Positions 15,386 to 23,948 of a stretch of DNA of 64,000 nucleotides are shown one piece after another. This DNA comes from Quadrisphaera setariae. GTDB taxonomy: Bacteria; Actinomycetota; Actinomycetes; Actinomycetales; Quadrisphaeraceae. The notes under the pieces were generated by a model that had not been told where the DNA came from, searched no databases, and worked only from the letters and a program-made list of their open reading frames with translations. The first letter of the stretch is position 1, and the number at the start of each line of letters is the position of its first letter. Position numbers and translations under genes: made by a program. Where the stretch lies: positions 1-64,000 of the forward strand of contig NZ_VKAC01000007.1 of the NCBI RefSeq assembly GCF_008041935.1, read 5' to 3'.

Positions 15386-16380
15386 TGAGCGCCCTCACGC
15401 CGGCCCGCCCGGGCTCCGCGTCGTCGTCGTCAGCCAGCGGGAGGGGGTCGACGACGACCAGCGCCTCCGACGGCCGACCGCCGCGTCGCGGCCTCACCGG
15501 CCTGCAGCGGGCCTTCGGGCGCCACCCCATCGGGGTGCTGCTGGCCCTGCCGTACGCGGTGTTCCTCGCGGCGGTGTTCGCCTACCCGGTGGTGCTCGCC
15601 GCGTGGATGAGCGTCCACGACTGGTTCTTCTCCGCGCCCGGTGTGGAGGTGGACCACCCGTTCGTCGGGTTCGAGAACTACCGGCAGGTGCTCACCGACC
15701 CGCAGGTGCACCAGGCGTTCCTCAACATCGCGGTGTTCCTCGTCATCAACGTGCCGCTGACCGTGGCGCTGGCGCTGGTGCTCGCGGTGGCGCTGAACCG
15801 CGCGGCCCGCGGGCGGACGTTCTTCCGCGTGGCGTTCTACGTGCCGTACGTGACGGCGAGCGTGGCCCTCGTGGGCGTCTGGCTGTTCCTGCTGGGCGGT
15901 GACGGGGTGGTCAACTCGCTGCTCGGTCCGCTCGCGCCGGACCCGTCGTGGCTGGTGAACAGCAGCCTCGCCATGCCGAGCATCGCCGGGTTCGTGGCGT
16001 GGAAGCAGCTGGGGTTCTTCGTGCTGCTCTACCTCGCGGCGCTGCAGAACGTCAGCAAGGACCTCTACGAGGCCGCCTCCATGGACGGCGCCGGCCGCGT
16101 CCGGCAGTTCTTCACGGTCACCGTGCCGGGCGTGCGGACCACGACGGCCCTCGTGGTCATCCTCGCCACCATCACCGGCGCCAACCTCTTCACCGAGCCC
16201 TACCTGCTCACCGGCGGTGGCGGCCCCGACGGCGCGTCGACGTCGCCCGTGCTGCTCATGTACCAGCTGGGCATCGAGCAGGGGAACCCCGACACCGCGT
16301 CCGCCCTCGGCATCGTGCTCGTGGTGCTGGTCGGGCTGCTGGTCCTCCTGAACCGCCGACTGCTGAGGAGCGAGTCGTGA
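15385..16380 (+). CDS. ABC sugar importer, permease 1 (MalF/UgpA type)
   Basis: 331 residues. A Ser/Thr-rich cytoplasmic N-terminus (about 40 residues) precedes six transmembrane helices. The EAA loop that docks to the ATPase is visible: DLYEAASMDGAGRVRQFFTV, near residue 230. It pairs with the next gene to form the transmembrane channel. Starts within the stop of the binding protein and ends within the start of permease 2. Confidence 0.92.
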   Translation: MSALTPARPGSASSSSASGRGSTTTSASDGRPPRRGLTGLQRAFGRHPIGVLLALPYAVFLAAVFAYPVVLAAWMSVHDWFFSAPGVEVDHPFVGFENYRQVLTDPQVHQAFLNIAVFLVINVPLTVALALVLAVALNRAARGRTFFRVAFYVPYVTASVALVGVWLFLLGGDGVVNSLLGPLAPDPSWLVNSSLAMPSIAGFVAWKQLGFFVLLYLAALQNVSKDLYEAASMDGAGRVRQFFTVTVPGVRTTTALVVILATITGANLFTEPYLLTGGGGPDGASTSPVLLMYQLGIEQGNPDTASALGIVLVVLVGLLVLLNRRLLRSES

Positions 16381-17264
16381 GCACCACCACCACCGCCGTC
16401 CGCGAGCAGCGACCGGACCAGCAGCCGACGAAGAGGGGCGGGGCGTCGCGGTGGGTGGTGCCCGCCGTCCTGACGCTCGGGGCGCTGGCGTTCCTGCTGC
16501 CCTTCTACCTCATGGTGATCGGCTCGCTGCAGGCGGAGCCGGACACCTCCATCAGCGGGCTCGTCCCGTCCGGGGGCCTCACAGGAGCCAACTACGCCAA
16601 CATCGACGGCTCCATCGACCTGTGGCGCACGCTGCTCAACTCCGGCGTCATCACCGGCGGCGCGATCGTCGGCACGCTGGTGTTCGGGGTGCTGGCGGGG
16701 TACGCCCTCGCCGTCCTGCACTTCCGCGGCCGCGGCACGCTGTTCGCGATGGTGCTGCTGGTGCAGGTCATCCCGTTCCAGCTGCTCACCATCCCGCTGT
16801 ACGTGCTGACCGTGCGCACCTACGGGCTCGCCGACTCCTACCTCGGCATGGTGCTGCCGTTCCTGGTCAACACCACCGCGGTGTTCGTCTTCCGGCAGTT
16901 CTTCCTGCAGCTCCCGCCCGACCTGTTCTCCGCGGCCCGCATCGACGGCGCCTCGGAGCTGCGAGTCCTGTGGTCGGTGGCGCTGCCGCTGGTGCGCCCG
17001 GCCCTGCTGACGGTGGTGCTGCTGACCTTCATCGGCCCGTGGAACGAGTTCCTCTGGCCGTTCCTCGTCACCAAGGAGGCCTCCATGCAGCCGCTCGCCG
17101 TCGCACTGGCCAACTACACGGCCAACGTCGCCGCGACCACCTCCAACCCCTACGGCGCGGTGCTCGCCGGGTCGGTGGTGCTGGCCGCCCCCGCGGTGGG
17201 CCTGTTCCTCGTGTTCCAGCGGCACTTCACCGCCACCAACCTCTCCGCGGGGGTCAAGGGATGA
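16377..17264 (+). CDS. ABC sugar importer, permease 2 (MalG/UgpE type)
   Basis: 295 residues, six transmembrane helices, with the EAA loop LFSAARIDGASELRVLWSV near residue 190. GTG start overlapping the previous stop (GTGA). No ATPase gene is present in the operon. This is common for actinobacterial family-1 sugar importers, which share an MsmK-like ATPase encoded elsewhere. Confidence 0.92.
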   Translation: MSTTTTAVREQRPDQQPTKRGGASRWVVPAVLTLGALAFLLPFYLMVIGSLQAEPDTSISGLVPSGGLTGANYANIDGSIDLWRTLLNSGVITGGAIVGTLVFGVLAGYALAVLHFRGRGTLFAMVLLVQVIPFQLLTIPLYVLTVRTYGLADSYLGMVLPFLVNTTAVFVFRQFFLQLPPDLFSAARIDGASELRVLWSVALPLVRPALLTVVLLTFIGPWNEFLWPFLVTKEASMQPLAVALANYTANVAATTSNPYGAVLAGSVVLAAPAVGLFLVFQRHFTATNLSAGVKG

Positions 17265-19351
17265 CCATCACGACGACGACGCGCGCCGCCGCGGTGGCCA
17301 CCGCGCTGCTGCTCGGCGGCACCTGCCTCGCCGCGCCGGCAGCGGCAGCGCCGGCCCAGCCGCCGGCCGCCGGCCAGCAGGGCCAGGCGGACCGCAAGGC
17401 GCCGCAGGGGCAGCGACTGGCGAACACCGGTCACCTGACCACGCTCACCACGCGCGTGGCGCCACCGGCACAGACCGGTCACACGACGTACCGGCTGGCC
17501 GAGGAGCCGCAGGTCGGTGTGCTGTGGACGTACGCCGAGCCCTCGCAGCCGCCGGGGGGCCCGGCGCGGCCCGGTGTGACCAGCAAGGACGGCTGGGACC
17601 TCATCGGCGGCGGGACCTACGACGCCGCCACCGGCCACTGGACGCAGGGCGCGTTCAACGCCGACGACGTCACCCGCGCCGCCGTCGCCTTCACCCGCCA
17701 CTGGCGGGCCACCGGGGACGCGGCCAGCCGCGAGCAGGCCTACGAGCTGCTGCGCGGCACGACCTACCTGCAGGTGGCCGACGGTCCGGACGCCGGGAAC
17801 GTGGTGCTGTGGATGCAGCCGGACGGCCTGCTCAACCGCAGCGCCGAGCCGGTGGAGCTGCCCGACCCGAGCGACTCCGCGGAGTCGTACTGGCTGGCAC
17901 GCACCGTGTGGGCGCTCGGCGAGGGGTACGCGGCGTTCGCCGCCTCGGACGCCCCCGGCGACCGGGAGTTCGCGGCGTTCCTGGCGCAGCGGATGTCCCT
18001 GTCGGTCGACGCGCTGCAGCGCCAGAGCCTGGGGAGGTACGGGCAGTGGCAGGTCGCCGACGGCGACCGCGTGCCCGGCTGGCTCATCACCGGCGGCGCC
18101 GACGCGACGAGCGAGGCCGTGCTCGGCCTGGCGTCGTTCGTGGGCGCTGGTGGCAGGGCCGCCGACCCCGCCGTCGTCGAGAAGGCCAGGACGGCGCTGC
18201 GGAAGTACGCCGAGGGCGTCGCGGCCATGGGCACGCCACCCACCACCGACGTCACGACCCGCGGGCGCGGCACGGCGGCGCCGACCCACCCGTTCGGGGC
18301 GGTGCTGCCGTGGACGCAGTCGCGGTCGCAGTGGCACGCGTGGGGCGCGCAGATGCCGGCGGCGCTGGCCGAGGCCTCCGACGTGCTCGGCGACCCGTCG
18401 CTGCTCTCCCCCGCCATCGACGACACGACCGTGTTCACGCCGCTGCTGCTCGCCTCCGGTGGGCCCGACAACTCCCTCGCTCCCGCACCGGTCGACAGGT
18501 CGCAGATCGCCTACGGCGCTGACGCGCGGCTGGCATCGGTGCTCGCCGTCGCCGACGAGACGGGTGACCGGAAGCTCGGCACGCAGGTGGCCGGCGCGGC
18601 CGGCGCGTGGTTCTTCGGCGCCAACCCCGCGGGCGTTCCCGTCTACGACCCGAAGACGGGCGTCACCAACGACGGCATCAACGCGGACCGCTCCGTGAAC
18701 AGGAACTCCGGGGCGGAGTCGACGATCCACGGCTTCCTCGCCGCGCTCGCGCTCGACGAGCACCCGGCCGCGAAGGCGATCGCCACGCAGCAGACGCGCG
18801 TGACGAAGCGCGACGGGCTGCAGCTGGTGGAGGGCGAGTCCGGCGCAGCGTCCGGCACGGCACCGACCGGCAGCGTCGTCACGCTCCCCGAGGGGAAGGC
18901 GTGGACCGGCGAGGCGCAGTGGTCCGGTGGCGCGTACCGCTCGCTGCCCACCGGCGCCGCGACGCAGCTCGCGCTGCCCGCGGCTGGCGGCCCCGGGCCG
19001 CGGTGGGCGTCCGTCGTCGTGGACCTGGCCGCGCAGAGGGGCGCTCCGGCGCCGAGGCTCACCGTGGCCGCCCTCGACATGGAGACCGGGAGGACGACCG
19101 CGCTGGGCGACGTCGACCTCCGCGGTGTCGAGCAGGGCGTCTCCGCAGGACCGGGGTCGCTGCGGGCGCTGCCGCTGGGCGTGCCCCTGCCGGAGGGCGC
19201 CGACGCCCTGGTGGTGACCTCCAGCGGAGCCGCCGACGCCGGGCCGGCCTCGCTGGACGCCGTCCTCGTGGTGCCCCAGACGCCGTCCCTCACCCTGTCC
19301 ACCCCCGACGGGAAGCGCTCGACCACCGTCAGCACCTCCCTGACCCGCTGA
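17261..19351 (+). CDS. Secreted protein, probable (alpha/alpha)6-barrel glycosidase
   Basis: 696 residues. A Sec signal (ATALLLGGTCLAAPAAAAPA) is followed by a linker and a large helical domain with repeated helix pairs of the six-hairpin type: DDVTRAAVAFTRHWRATGD, DSAESYWLARTVWALGEGYAAF, TGGADATSEAVLGLASF, GADARLASVLAVADETGD. The C-terminal 150 residues look like a beta-sandwich, perhaps carbohydrate-binding. I cannot assign a GH family. The context suggests it trims an extracellular polysaccharide and the importer takes up the product. The ATG overlaps the permease stop (ATGA). Confidence 0.65.
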   Translation: MTITTTTRAAAVATALLLGGTCLAAPAAAAPAQPPAAGQQGQADRKAPQGQRLANTGHLTTLTTRVAPPAQTGHTTYRLAEEPQVGVLWTYAEPSQPPGGPARPGVTSKDGWDLIGGGTYDAATGHWTQGAFNADDVTRAAVAFTRHWRATGDAASREQAYELLRGTTYLQVADGPDAGNVVLWMQPDGLLNRSAEPVELPDPSDSAESYWLARTVWALGEGYAAFAASDAPGDREFAAFLAQRMSLSVDALQRQSLGRYGQWQVADGDRVPGWLITGGADATSEAVLGLASFVGAGGRAADPAVVEKARTALRKYAEGVAAMGTPPTTDVTTRGRGTAAPTHPFGAVLPWTQSRSQWHAWGAQMPAALAEASDVLGDPSLLSPAIDDTTVFTPLLLASGGPDNSLAPAPVDRSQIAYGADARLASVLAVADETGDRKLGTQVAGAAGAWFFGANPAGVPVYDPKTGVTNDGINADRSVNRNSGAESTIHGFLAALALDEHPAAKAIATQQTRVTKRDGLQLVEGESGAASGTAPTGSVVTLPEGKAWTGEAQWSGGAYRSLPTGAATQLALPAAGGPGPRWASVVVDLAAQRGAPAPRLTVAALDMETGRTTALGDVDLRGVEQGVSAGPGSLRALPLGVPLPEGADALVVTSSGAADAGPASLDAVLVVPQTPSLTLSTPDGKRSTTVSTSLTR

Positions 19352-19388
19352 CCGACCCGACCCACCTGACCGAGAGGACCCGACTCCG

Positions 19389-20387
19389 ATGACCGCGACC
19401 TTCCCCCTGGGCCCGTTCACCCCCCACGCCAGCAACCCGATCCTGTCCCCGCGCGGGACCACGTGGGAGTCGGGCAGCGTGTACAACCCGGCGGCGCTCG
19501 TCGTCGACGGGTTCGAGGGCGCCGACGGCCAGGAGGTGGTGCTGCTGTACCGCGCCCACGCCGACGACGTCGTCAGCCACGTCGGTCTGGCCCGCAGCCG
19601 CGACGGCGTCCACTTCACATGCGACCCCGACCCGGTGTTCTCCCCCGCCGAGCCCCACGAGGTGCACGGCGTGGAGGACCCGCGCGTCACCGAGGTGGAC
19701 GGCACGTACTACCTCACCTACAGCGCCTACGACGGCGAGCGCGCCCTGCTGTGCCTGGCCACCTCGACCGACCTGCGCACCTGGGAGCGCCACGGCGTGG
19801 TGCTGCCGGAGCTCAACAGCTTCGCCGGGCACGAGGGCGGACCCACCGGCCCGTGGACCAAGGCCGGCGGGATCCTGCCGGTGCAGGTTGACGGGCGCTG
19901 GCTCATGTACGTGGGCGAGGGCTCGATCTACCTCGCGGAGTCCGACGACCTCGTCCACTGGCGGCTCGTGTCCGACCGGCCCGTGCTGGAGCCGGAGCCG
20001 GGCACGTGGTCGGAGTTCCTCGTGGAGGTCGGCCCGCCGCCGGTGCTCCTCGACAACGGCCTCATCTGCCTGGTCTACAACGCCGCCGTGAAGCTGCCCG
20101 AGGGCGGCGTGCGCTACGTGTGCGGGCAGGCCCTCTTCGACCCGGCCGACCCGACGCGCCTGGTGGCGAAGCTCGACCAGCCGTGGCTGGAGCCGCGGAC
20201 CGCCGAGGAGCAGCACGGGCTGGTCTCCAACGTGACGTTCGTGGAGGGCCTGGTGCAGTTCCAGGGCTCGTGGTTCGCCTACTACGGGCAGTCGGACTCG
20301 ACGCTCGGCGTGGCCGTGGCGCCTGCCGGGGAGGGCTTCGGCGGGTCGTCGCTCTCCGCACGGACCGCGGTGCTGTCCCCCGCCTGA
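19389..20387 (+). CDS. Glycoside hydrolase/phosphorylase family 130
   Basis: 332 residues, five-bladed propeller. Typical GH130 blocks: NPILSPRGTTWESGSVYNPA, VLLYRAHADD, HGVEDPRVTEVDGTYYLTYS (the D of EDPR is the family acid) and WTKAGGILPVQVDGRWLMYV. No signal peptide, so it acts on imported sugar. GH130 includes beta-mannoside phosphorylases (releasing mannose-1-phosphate) and some hydrolases; I did not try to decide which from phosphate-binding residues. It is the last gene of the operon and would process the disaccharide or oligosaccharide brought in by the ABC system. Confidence 0.88.
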   Translation: MTATFPLGPFTPHASNPILSPRGTTWESGSVYNPAALVVDGFEGADGQEVVLLYRAHADDVVSHVGLARSRDGVHFTCDPDPVFSPAEPHEVHGVEDPRVTEVDGTYYLTYSAYDGERALLCLATSTDLRTWERHGVVLPELNSFAGHEGGPTGPWTKAGGILPVQVDGRWLMYVGEGSIYLAESDDLVHWRLVSDRPVLEPEPGTWSEFLVEVGPPPVLLDNGLICLVYNAAVKLPEGGVRYVCGQALFDPADPTRLVAKLDQPWLEPRTAEEQHGLVSNVTFVEGLVQFQGSWFAYYGQSDSTLGVAVAPAGEGFGGSSLSARTAVLSPA

Positions 20388-20413
20388 CGGCTCCCCACCC
20401 CGCTCTCTCTGAT

Positions 20414-20474
20414 GCACTTTCCGCGGCAAGTGCACGTCCGACTCCGCGAGTGGCGCACTTTCCGCGGCAAGTGC
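20414..20474. repeat. Paired palindromic repeat, 41-bp spacing (right copy)
   Basis: Two identical copies of GCACTTTCCGCGGCAAGTGC, at 20414-20433 and 20455-20474, 41 bp apart. Each is a palindrome with one mismatched pair. The spacer ends in agtggc, similar to ggtggc in the left copy at 12837-12857. It sits 27 bp after the GH130 stop, so a transcript would fold into two consecutive hairpins, perhaps ending the sugar operon. Confidence 0.8.
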
Positions 20475-20565
20475 GGAAGGGGGACCGGGGACGACGACGG
20501 GGCGGGGGGCCCGCGACCGGCGCTAGGGTCGCGGGCCGACCCCCACCCCCAGCACGGAGGCAGAC

Positions 20566-21369
20566 GTGGAGCAGCAGGTCCAGCGCAGGGCGAGCCGGCG
20601 GCCCGTCTGGGTGCTCGTGGTGATCGGTGCGGCGCTGGTGGTGTGGGGGTCGGTGCTGGCTGCCGGCCCCGTGCGCTGCGGCGACGACGTCATGCTCCCG
20701 GGCGACCGGTGCTCCTTCTACAGCTCCAGCTCCTACGACCTGCAGTCCTACGGCGAGCGCCAGGCGGCCCAGCAGCGGCAGCCCTTCATCCTGGTGCCGG
20801 TCGGTGCGGTGCTGCTGGTGGCGGGGCTGGGCGCCGGGTTCGTGCTGGCCCGCCGGGCGGAGTCGCCGACCGGCCGGGCGCAGTGGCGGGAGTTCGAGGC
20901 GAGGGCGGCGCAGGGCCGCCAGACCGTCGTCGAGCGGCTGACACCCCCGGGGGGAACGGCGAACCCGGCCCTCGTCGCGGAGGCGCTGGTCGAGTACGAG
21001 CGGGGCATCGCCAAGGAGCGCCGTCGTCGGCGGTACCCGTCGGTCGAGGCGGGGCCGGTGCGCCGGACCCGCCTGGCCAGCCGGCGGCCCGTCATCCGGC
21101 TGCTGGCGCTCGCCGTGGTGCTGGCGGCGGTGGGCCTGTGGGCGTGGAACGCCGTGGAGCCGCGCTGCCTGAACAAGCCCATGGCTCCCGGCCAGACGTG
21201 CACCGTGACCGTGGGGCGGGAGCAGGTGGAGCGGACGGCGGACCAGCAGCTGGCCTCCCAGCGCCGGCCGGCGATCTGGCTGTTCTACGGCGCGGTCGGC
21301 GCCGCGGTGGCGTCGGTGCCCGCGGGCCTGTGGCGGGGGCGTCGCGTCGACGTGCCGGTGGTGCGCTGA
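20566..21369 (+). CDS. Membrane protein with internally duplicated TM-Cys motif
   Basis: 267 residues, four transmembrane helices in two matching halves. Each half is: helix, short extracytoplasmic loop with RC-x4-M-x-PG-x2-C (C38/C49 and C201/C212, both 11 residues apart), a Q-rich segment (GERQAAQQRQP / TADQQLASQRRP), then a second helix. The halves are joined by an Arg-rich cytoplasmic linker. The paired Cys probably form a disulfide outside. Similar single units occur in actinobacterial membrane proteins; function unknown. GTG start. Confidence 0.65.
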   Translation: MEQQVQRRASRRPVWVLVVIGAALVVWGSVLAAGPVRCGDDVMLPGDRCSFYSSSSYDLQSYGERQAAQQRQPFILVPVGAVLLVAGLGAGFVLARRAESPTGRAQWREFEARAAQGRQTVVERLTPPGGTANPALVAEALVEYERGIAKERRRRRYPSVEAGPVRRTRLASRRPVIRLLALAVVLAAVGLWAWNAVEPRCLNKPMAPGQTCTVTVGREQVERTADQQLASQRRPAIWLFYGAVGAAVASVPAGLWRGRRVDVPVVR

Positions 21370-21399
21370 CGCTCGACACCTGCCCACCCACTGCCGAGA

Positions 21400-21415
21400 G
21401 ACTGATGTATCAGTC
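21400..21415. promoter_or_regulatory. Palindromic operator candidate upstream of the molybdoenzyme gene
   Basis: GACTGATGTATCAGTC: 7-bp perfect arms with a 2-bp centre, 37 bp before the GTG start. This shape is common for TetR- or GntR-type operators. No regulator gene is adjacent, so the binding protein would be encoded elsewhere. Confidence 0.5.
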
Positions 21416-21452
21416 CTCGCGCGGGGTTGCCGTCCTGATCTAGTCTGCGGGG

Positions 21453-23894
21453 GTGGCGACGAAGCTCCCCTGGCCGGTCAAGCTCCCCGTGCGCACGGAC
21501 GCACCGGTGGACGACGTCGACGACGCCCACCTGCGGGTCGGTCACCCCCACGACCGCGCCGCCGGCGCGACCGCCGTCGCCGTCGCGCTGCGCCACGGCG
21601 TGGAGCAGATGGGCCCGCTGCGCACCGCGCAGACCCTGCTCAAGCTGAACCAGGTCGACGGCTTCGACTGCCAGGGGTGCGCCTGGCCGGACCCCGACCC
21701 GAAGCACCGCCACACGGCCGAGTTCTGCGAGAACGGCGCCAAGGCGGTGGCCGAGGAGGCCACGCGCCGCCGCGTCACCCGCGACTTCTGGGCCCGCCAC
21801 CCCCTGAGCGACCTCGCCGGCCGCACCGACTACTGGCTGGGCCAGCAGGGTCGCCTCACCGAGCCGGTCGTGCGGCGTCCCGGGTCCGACCACTACGAGC
21901 CCATCAGCTACGACGAGGCGTTCGCGCTCATCGGCGAGCAGCTCCGCTCCCTGCCGACGCCTGACGCGGCCGCCTTCTACACCTCGGGGCGCACGTCCAA
22001 CGAGGCGGCGTTCGCCTACCAGCTGTTCGTGCGCGCCTACGGCACCAACAACCTGCCCGACTGCTCCAACATGTGCCACGAGTCGACGTCGGTGGCCCTC
22101 GCCCAGACGATCGGCATCGGCAAGGGCAGCGTCCACCTCGAGGACTTCTACGACACCGACCTGATCATCGTGGCCGGGCAGAACCCGGGCACCAACCACC
22201 CCCGCATGCTCTCGGCGCTGGAGACGGCGAAGAAGGGCGGCGCGAAGATCATCTCGGTGAACCCGCTGCCCGAGGCCGGGCTGATGGGGTTCAAGAACCC
22301 GCAGACGCCCAGGGGCATGCTCATCGGCGAGCGCCTGTCCGACCTGCACCTGCCGATCCGCGCCAACGGCGACCTCGCCCTGTTCCAGTGGTTCGGCCGC
22401 GCCGTCGTCGAGGCCGGCCGCCTGGACCGGGCGTTCATCGAGGACCGCACCACCGGCTTCGAGGCCTGGGAGGAGCACGTGCGCAGGGTCGACCGCGACG
22501 AGGTGCTCGCCGCCACCGGCCTCACCCCGGCCCAGCTCGACGAGGCCACCGCGCTCGTCGTCGCCTCCCCGCGCTTCATCACCTGCTGGGCCATGGGCAT
22601 CACCCAGCACAAGAACGCGGTCGGCACCATCAAGGAGATCACCAACCTGCACCTGGCCACCGGCGCCATCGGCGTGCAGGGGTCGGGCCTGTGCCCGGTG
22701 CGCGGGCACTCCAACGTGCAGGGCGACCGGACCATGGGCATCTGGGAGCGTCCCCCGCAGCACTTCCTGGACCGGCTGCGCGACGAGTTCGGGTTCGAAC
22801 CGCCGCGCGAGCACGGCCACGACGTCGTCGACACGATCCGCGGCATGCGCGACGGTCACGTCCGCTTCTTCATGGGGATGGGCGGCAACTTCCTGCAGGC
22901 CTCCCCCGACACCGCCGCCACCGAGCAGGCCCTGGAGAACTGCGCGATGACGGTGCAGGTCTCCACCAAGCTGAACCGCTCGCACGCCGTCGCGGGTGAG
23001 ACGGCGATCGTCCTGCCGACGCTGGGCCGCACCGAGCGCGACATCGCCCGATCGACGAGGCCGGGCTCTGCTGTCGGCAAGCCCCGCGAGCAGTTCGTCA
23101 CCGTCGAGGACTCGATGTCGATGGTGCACGCCAGCCGCGGGCGCCTCGCGCCGCCGGCGCCCGGGGTGCTCTCGGAGGTCTCGATCATCGCGGGCGTCGC
23201 CGCCGCCACCCTGCGCGGCCGCACGGACGCCACCGGCGCCATCGACTGGGCCGGCTTCGCCGAGGACTACTCCACCGTCCGCCAGCGCATCGCGAAGGTG
23301 GTGCCGGGCTGCGACGACTACGACGCGAAGGTCCGCGCCCCCGGCGGCTTCCAGCTGCCGCACCCGCCGCGCGACTCCCGCACCTTCGACCTGCCGGGCG
23401 GGCGCGCGGTGTTCACCGCGGTGCCGCTGTCGGTGCTCACCGTGGCCGACGACCAGCTGGTGCTTCAGACGATGCGCAGCCACGACCAGTACAACACCAC
23501 GATCTACGGCCTGGACGACCGCTACCGCGGCATCCACCAGGGCCGCCGCGTGGTGTTCCTCAACGCCGACGACGCCCGCGACCGCGGCCTCGCCGACGGC
23601 GACCACGTGGACCTCGTGGGCGTCTGGGAGGACGACGTCGAGCGGGTGGCCCCGAGCTTCCGCGTGGTCGTCTACGAGACCCCGCGCGGGTGCGCGGCGG
23701 CGTACTACCCCGAGACCAACGCGCTCGTGCCGCTGGACTCCCAGGCCGAGCACAGCGGGACGCCGACGTCGAAGGGCGTCGTCATCACGCTGCGCCGGTC
23801 AGCGACCACGACCGGTGGCTCGGCGGCTGGCACGACCGGCGCGCCGGCGGGTGACCACCACAAGGACCCGGTGCAGCCGCACCACCTCAGCTAG
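21453..23894 (+). CDS. FdhF/YdeP-family molybdopterin oxidoreductase
   Basis: 813 residues. Molybdopterin oxidoreductase domain followed by the C-terminal dinucleotide-binding domain. N-terminal DCQGCAWPDPD (C73, C76) and CSNMCHESTS are characteristic of the YdeP group, formate-dehydrogenase-like proteins of uncertain substrate. No TGA codon interrupts the frame, so it is not a selenoprotein. No accessory Fe-S or membrane subunit is adjacent, in keeping with the single-subunit YdeP type. E. coli YdeP is linked to acid resistance. The low-complexity C-terminus (SATTTGGSAAGTTG then DHHKDPVQPHH) is unusual. Confidence 0.85.
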   Translation: MATKLPWPVKLPVRTDAPVDDVDDAHLRVGHPHDRAAGATAVAVALRHGVEQMGPLRTAQTLLKLNQVDGFDCQGCAWPDPDPKHRHTAEFCENGAKAVAEEATRRRVTRDFWARHPLSDLAGRTDYWLGQQGRLTEPVVRRPGSDHYEPISYDEAFALIGEQLRSLPTPDAAAFYTSGRTSNEAAFAYQLFVRAYGTNNLPDCSNMCHESTSVALAQTIGIGKGSVHLEDFYDTDLIIVAGQNPGTNHPRMLSALETAKKGGAKIISVNPLPEAGLMGFKNPQTPRGMLIGERLSDLHLPIRANGDLALFQWFGRAVVEAGRLDRAFIEDRTTGFEAWEEHVRRVDRDEVLAATGLTPAQLDEATALVVASPRFITCWAMGITQHKNAVGTIKEITNLHLATGAIGVQGSGLCPVRGHSNVQGDRTMGIWERPPQHFLDRLRDEFGFEPPREHGHDVVDTIRGMRDGHVRFFMGMGGNFLQASPDTAATEQALENCAMTVQVSTKLNRSHAVAGETAIVLPTLGRTERDIARSTRPGSAVGKPREQFVTVEDSMSMVHASRGRLAPPAPGVLSEVSIIAGVAAATLRGRTDATGAIDWAGFAEDYSTVRQRIAKVVPGCDDYDAKVRAPGGFQLPHPPRDSRTFDLPGGRAVFTAVPLSVLTVADDQLVLQTMRSHDQYNTTIYGLDDRYRGIHQGRRVVFLNADDARDRGLADGDHVDLVGVWEDDVERVAPSFRVVVYETPRGCAAAYYPETNALVPLDSQAEHSGTPTSKGVVITLRRSATTTGGSAAGTTGAPAGDHHKDPVQPHHLS

Positions 23895-23899
23895 CCCTT

Positions 23900-23948
23900 C
23901 GTGATCATGGGAGCTGTGCACGCGATGCACGCAACTCCCATGATCACG
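23900..23948. repeat. TGATCA-core repeat, inverted pair (locus B)
   Basis: Forward CGTGATCATGGGAGCTG (23900) and inverted GCAACTCCCATGATCACG (to 23948) can form a stem of about 14-16 bp with a loop of about 14 bases. It begins 6 bp after the molybdoenzyme stop and overlaps the last codons of the convergent cydDC gene, a position suited to a bidirectional terminator. Cores are 39 bp apart here, the one close pair not at 31 or 21. Confidence 0.85.

Noticed and set aside
22786-22802. GGGTTCGAACC, a possible tRNA T-arm
   Set aside because: It is inside the molybdoenzyme coding sequence and no tRNA-like arms or anticodon stem surround it.
21453-23894. Selenocysteine-type formate dehydrogenase
   Set aside because: No in-frame TGA occurs and the N-terminal Cys pattern is of YdeP type, so a standard formate dehydrogenase is not supported.
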